From NCBI RefSeq assembly GCF_022134585.1, contig NZ_JAKNCT010000003.1, positions 1 through 64,000 of the forward strand: 64,000 bases of DNA, in the 5' to 3' direction. Position numbers and translations under genes: made by a program. The notes below the pieces were generated by a model. The model did no database searches. It worked only from the letters and a program-made list of their open reading frames with translations, and had not been told where the DNA came from. This document shows, in pieces, positions 62,141 through 64,000 of this stretch (its first letter is position 1; every line of letters starts with the position of its first letter). The stretch comes from Mesosutterella porci. GTDB taxonomy: Bacteria; Pseudomonadota; Gammaproteobacteria; Burkholderiales; Burkholderiaceae_F.

Positions 62141-64000
62141 CGAGTAGGAGGCGGGCGGTTCGCCCGCCGTCCTCTCACACCACCGCCCGTATCGGTCTAG
62201 CAGGGAGGCCTCGCGGTCTGTTTTACGGCGATTTCCTCCGGATCTACTTCCATTCCACTGGCTTGCAGACCAAGCTGAGTCAGCACCATCCGTGGGATTT
62301 CAGAAAATCGTTGGAGAGAGTCGTGGCAAGGATTTGGGAGTGCGCCACGCGCCAGTACGACTTGCGCGTGTTCGCCCATCGGAGCGCCACCGGGTGTGGG
62401 CACCCAAGCCTCCGAAGTGCCTTGCAGCGGGTTCGCACCTTCTTCCAAGTCTTCCACAGCAGCTGGCGGATGCGTCTGCGCGTCCACTCGTCAATCTGCT
62501 TCATCCATGTCGAGAGGTTTGCGAGCCTGAAGTAGGCTCCCCATCCGGTCAGCTTCTGCCGCAGATCTTCCTTGACAGCCTCAAGCCTCTTCTTCGGAGA
62601 CCTGCTCAGCAGGGATTTGACGGCCTCCTTGAGCCTTGCCTTCGACTTGGCATGCACAGTCGGCAGGGTGCGCCTGTCCTTTGCCTGGATGTGAAACCCG
62701 AAGCCCAGGAACTTGACGCCCCGGGCGATGAAGCTCACGCCCGACTTGTCCTGATTGACCTTGAGGAGCATCCGCTTCTCAAGGAACCGGGAGGTTCGTT
62801 CAAGCGTCCGCTCCGCGCCCTCCTGCTCCTGCACAGGATGATCAGATCGTCAGCATACCTGACGAAGCGATGGTGCCGCGCTTCCAGCTCCTTATCCAAT
62901 TCATCAAGATAGATGTTGGCAAGGAGCGGCGAGAGCGGCCCGCCCTGCATCAGTCCTACCTCCGGCCGGATCACCTCCCCGCGCCCGTGTCTATGCCCGA
63001 CTTGAGCATCCGGTGGATCAGCGATATGACCCGCCTGTCCTTGATCCGCACTGACAGCTTCCTGATGAGTCGGCTGTGGTCCACGGTGTCGAAGAACTTG
63101 GCGAGGTCGATGTCCACTGCCCACTTGAACCCGGCATCGGCATGGCCGATGCACCGGAGGATCGCGTCAGACGCACCCCGGTTCGGCCTGAAGCCGCAGT
63201 TCGAGTCCGAGAACGTCAGGTCGTAGCGCATCCCGAGCACCTGCGCCACGGCCTGCTGGGCAAGCCGGTCGAGGACTGTCGGGATTCCAAGATCTCTGTA
63301 TTTCCCTTTCTCTGGTTTAGGAATGGTCACCCGCTTCACGGGGGAGGGGCGGTAACGCCCCTCGCGCACCGCGCTCGTGAGATCGCCCGGGTGGCTGACG
63401 ATGTAGTCCCGAAGCTCTTCGGTCCTCATCCCGTCCACGCCGGGAGCCCCTTTGTTCGACTTGACCTGCTTCAGGGCGAGCAGAAGGTTGGAGGGGCTCA
63501 GTATCCTCTCGCGCGTGATGCCCGAAAAGTCGGGCTCAGCATGTGTCGTCTCTTCCTTCGCTATGACGGTCTTTGCGCCCTCCCGGCACTCTTTCCCCGT
63601 TCCGCGGATAATCCGGTGCCGGGCAGGTTCTGGTTTTCTGCGCCATAAGACTTTGCATCTCCGGGATGACACTCCGCTGGATTCGGGCCTTCGCCGGCTG
63701 CTGCTCCGGTTACTATGCCCTCTGCTGACTTCTCGCGGCAGGCTTTACTCCATGAGCCGAGAGGCTTCATGTCCGCGAGATCTCCTCGGGTAAGAACACG
63801 TTCTTTCCCGCCATGCATCCGCCGCATTGACACCTCGGAATCCGGACAGCTGGGGACTTCGCCTTGTCTAGCAGGCTCATCCTTCCTCGTATGCCTTATG
63901 CGGTTCCTGTTCGTCGGATCGGCGGTTTGCCTCGGGCTTCCTTCAGATTCCGTCTCGCGGCGGACGCCCTTGCCTACGGCTATGTGCTTGGTGCTGTCTC
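62141..64000 (-). mobile_element. Group II intron with a decayed reverse transcriptase; 5' end beyond the window
   Basis: On the minus strand the 3' end carries GTGTGAGAGGACGG followed by a 7-bp hairpin (GGCGGGC 62150-62156 with GCCCGCC 62162-62168 on the plus strand) and CTCCTACTCGAT, a typical domain VI and 3' end. At the other end, sequence resembling domain I (GAATCTGAAGGAAGC, near 63939-63953) reaches the window edge. A reverse transcriptase frame lies between them. I could not resolve domain V by eye. The intron lies 16 bases after the stop of the 421-residue gene and is antisense to it. Confidence 0.85.
62280..63672 (-). pseudogene. ltrA: Group II intron reverse transcriptase/maturase with two frameshifts
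   Basis: Three frames make one LtrA-like protein. Residues before YRPSPVKRVTIPKPEKGKYR and through FFDTVDHSRLIRKL (63672 to about 63000) are the fingers. The second frame has GLMQGGPLSPLLANIYLDEL and the catalytic RYADDLIIL (about 62985-62835). The third has the maturase X domain (FLGFGFHIQAKDRR, WGAYFRLANLSTW), ending at 62280. Single-base shifts lie in GCGGGGAGG near 62985 and in the CAGGAGCAGGAGGG run near 62830. No HNH endonuclease is seen. If these are not sequencing errors, the intron cannot make its own maturase. Confidence 0.88.

Noticed and set aside
62180-62240. Group II intron domain V
   Set aside because: A 34-base hairpin with the usual pairing could not be traced by eye in the expected place. 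Domain VI and the 3' end are clearer, so domain V is left unannotated.

Overview
The window looks like a chromosome segment of an anaerobic, GC-rich betaproteobacterium of the Burkholderiales, probably a Sutterella/Parasutterella-like Sutterellaceae. The family assignment is an inference. It rests on gene order: ilvI-ilvH-ilvC beside psd and pssA; leuC-leuD-leuB-asd-fimV-truA-trpF-trpB-trpA-accD-folC-SPOR-cvpA-purF; DUF2782-thrB-BPSS1780 divergent from polA; and xseB-ispA-dxs. Periplasmic nitrate and nitrite respiration fits an anaerobic gut lifestyle.

Layout. (1) 1-3.9 kb is an insertion-sequence nest. A decayed IS110-family copy abuts an IS3-family orfB, and that orfB is split by a nearly intact IS1111-type IS110 element at 1625-3334. 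The element's right end is long, non-coding and strongly structured, as expected for a bridge RNA/seekRNA locus. (2) 3.9-9.9 kb is a markedly AT-rich surface-glycan block: GT9-like and GT8 glycosyltransferases, galE, a membrane acyltransferase and a divergent pgi. It ends at a tRNA-Gly/tRNA-Cys/tRNA-Gly cluster. (3) 10.6-47.7 kb is GC-rich housekeeping core, mostly on the minus strand: cell-wall and phospholipid enzymes (mltB, pssA, psd, murJ, murB), branched-chain, tryptophan, chorismate and threonine/lysine-branch enzymes, purF, folC, accD, truA, rpsT, isoprenoid genes and two tandem DMT exporters. (4) 47.8-54.4 kb is a compact periplasmic nitrate-to-ammonium operon on the minus strand. Its order of transcription is octaheme nitrite reductase, ccmI, napD, napA, napB, behind an AT-rich control region. 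(5) 54.4-60.7 kb carries polA, DUF2782, thrB, BPSS1780 and dinB. (6) 60.9-64 kb carries an unrecognised 421-residue protein and, on the minus strand, a group II intron whose reverse transcriptase is broken by two frameshifts and whose 5' end runs past the window.

How the genes work together. NapA/NapB reduce nitrate to nitrite, the octaheme enzyme reduces nitrite to ammonium, NapD is the NapA chaperone and CcmI helps mature the c-type cytochromes. No quinol dehydrogenase (NapC, NapGH or NrfH) is encoded in the operon, so electrons must arrive from a protein encoded elsewhere. The most unusual points are: the octaheme nitrite reductase with its Tyr-x-Cys catalytic motif; an exonuclease VII small subunit ending in an SSB-like LDDDVPF tip; a DNA polymerase I whose proofreading residues are mostly replaced; a FimV reduced to about 265 residues with no LysM domain; and the bridge-RNA-like right end of the IS element.

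Only sequence reading was possible. Family names come from motif recognition and gene order, not from searches.
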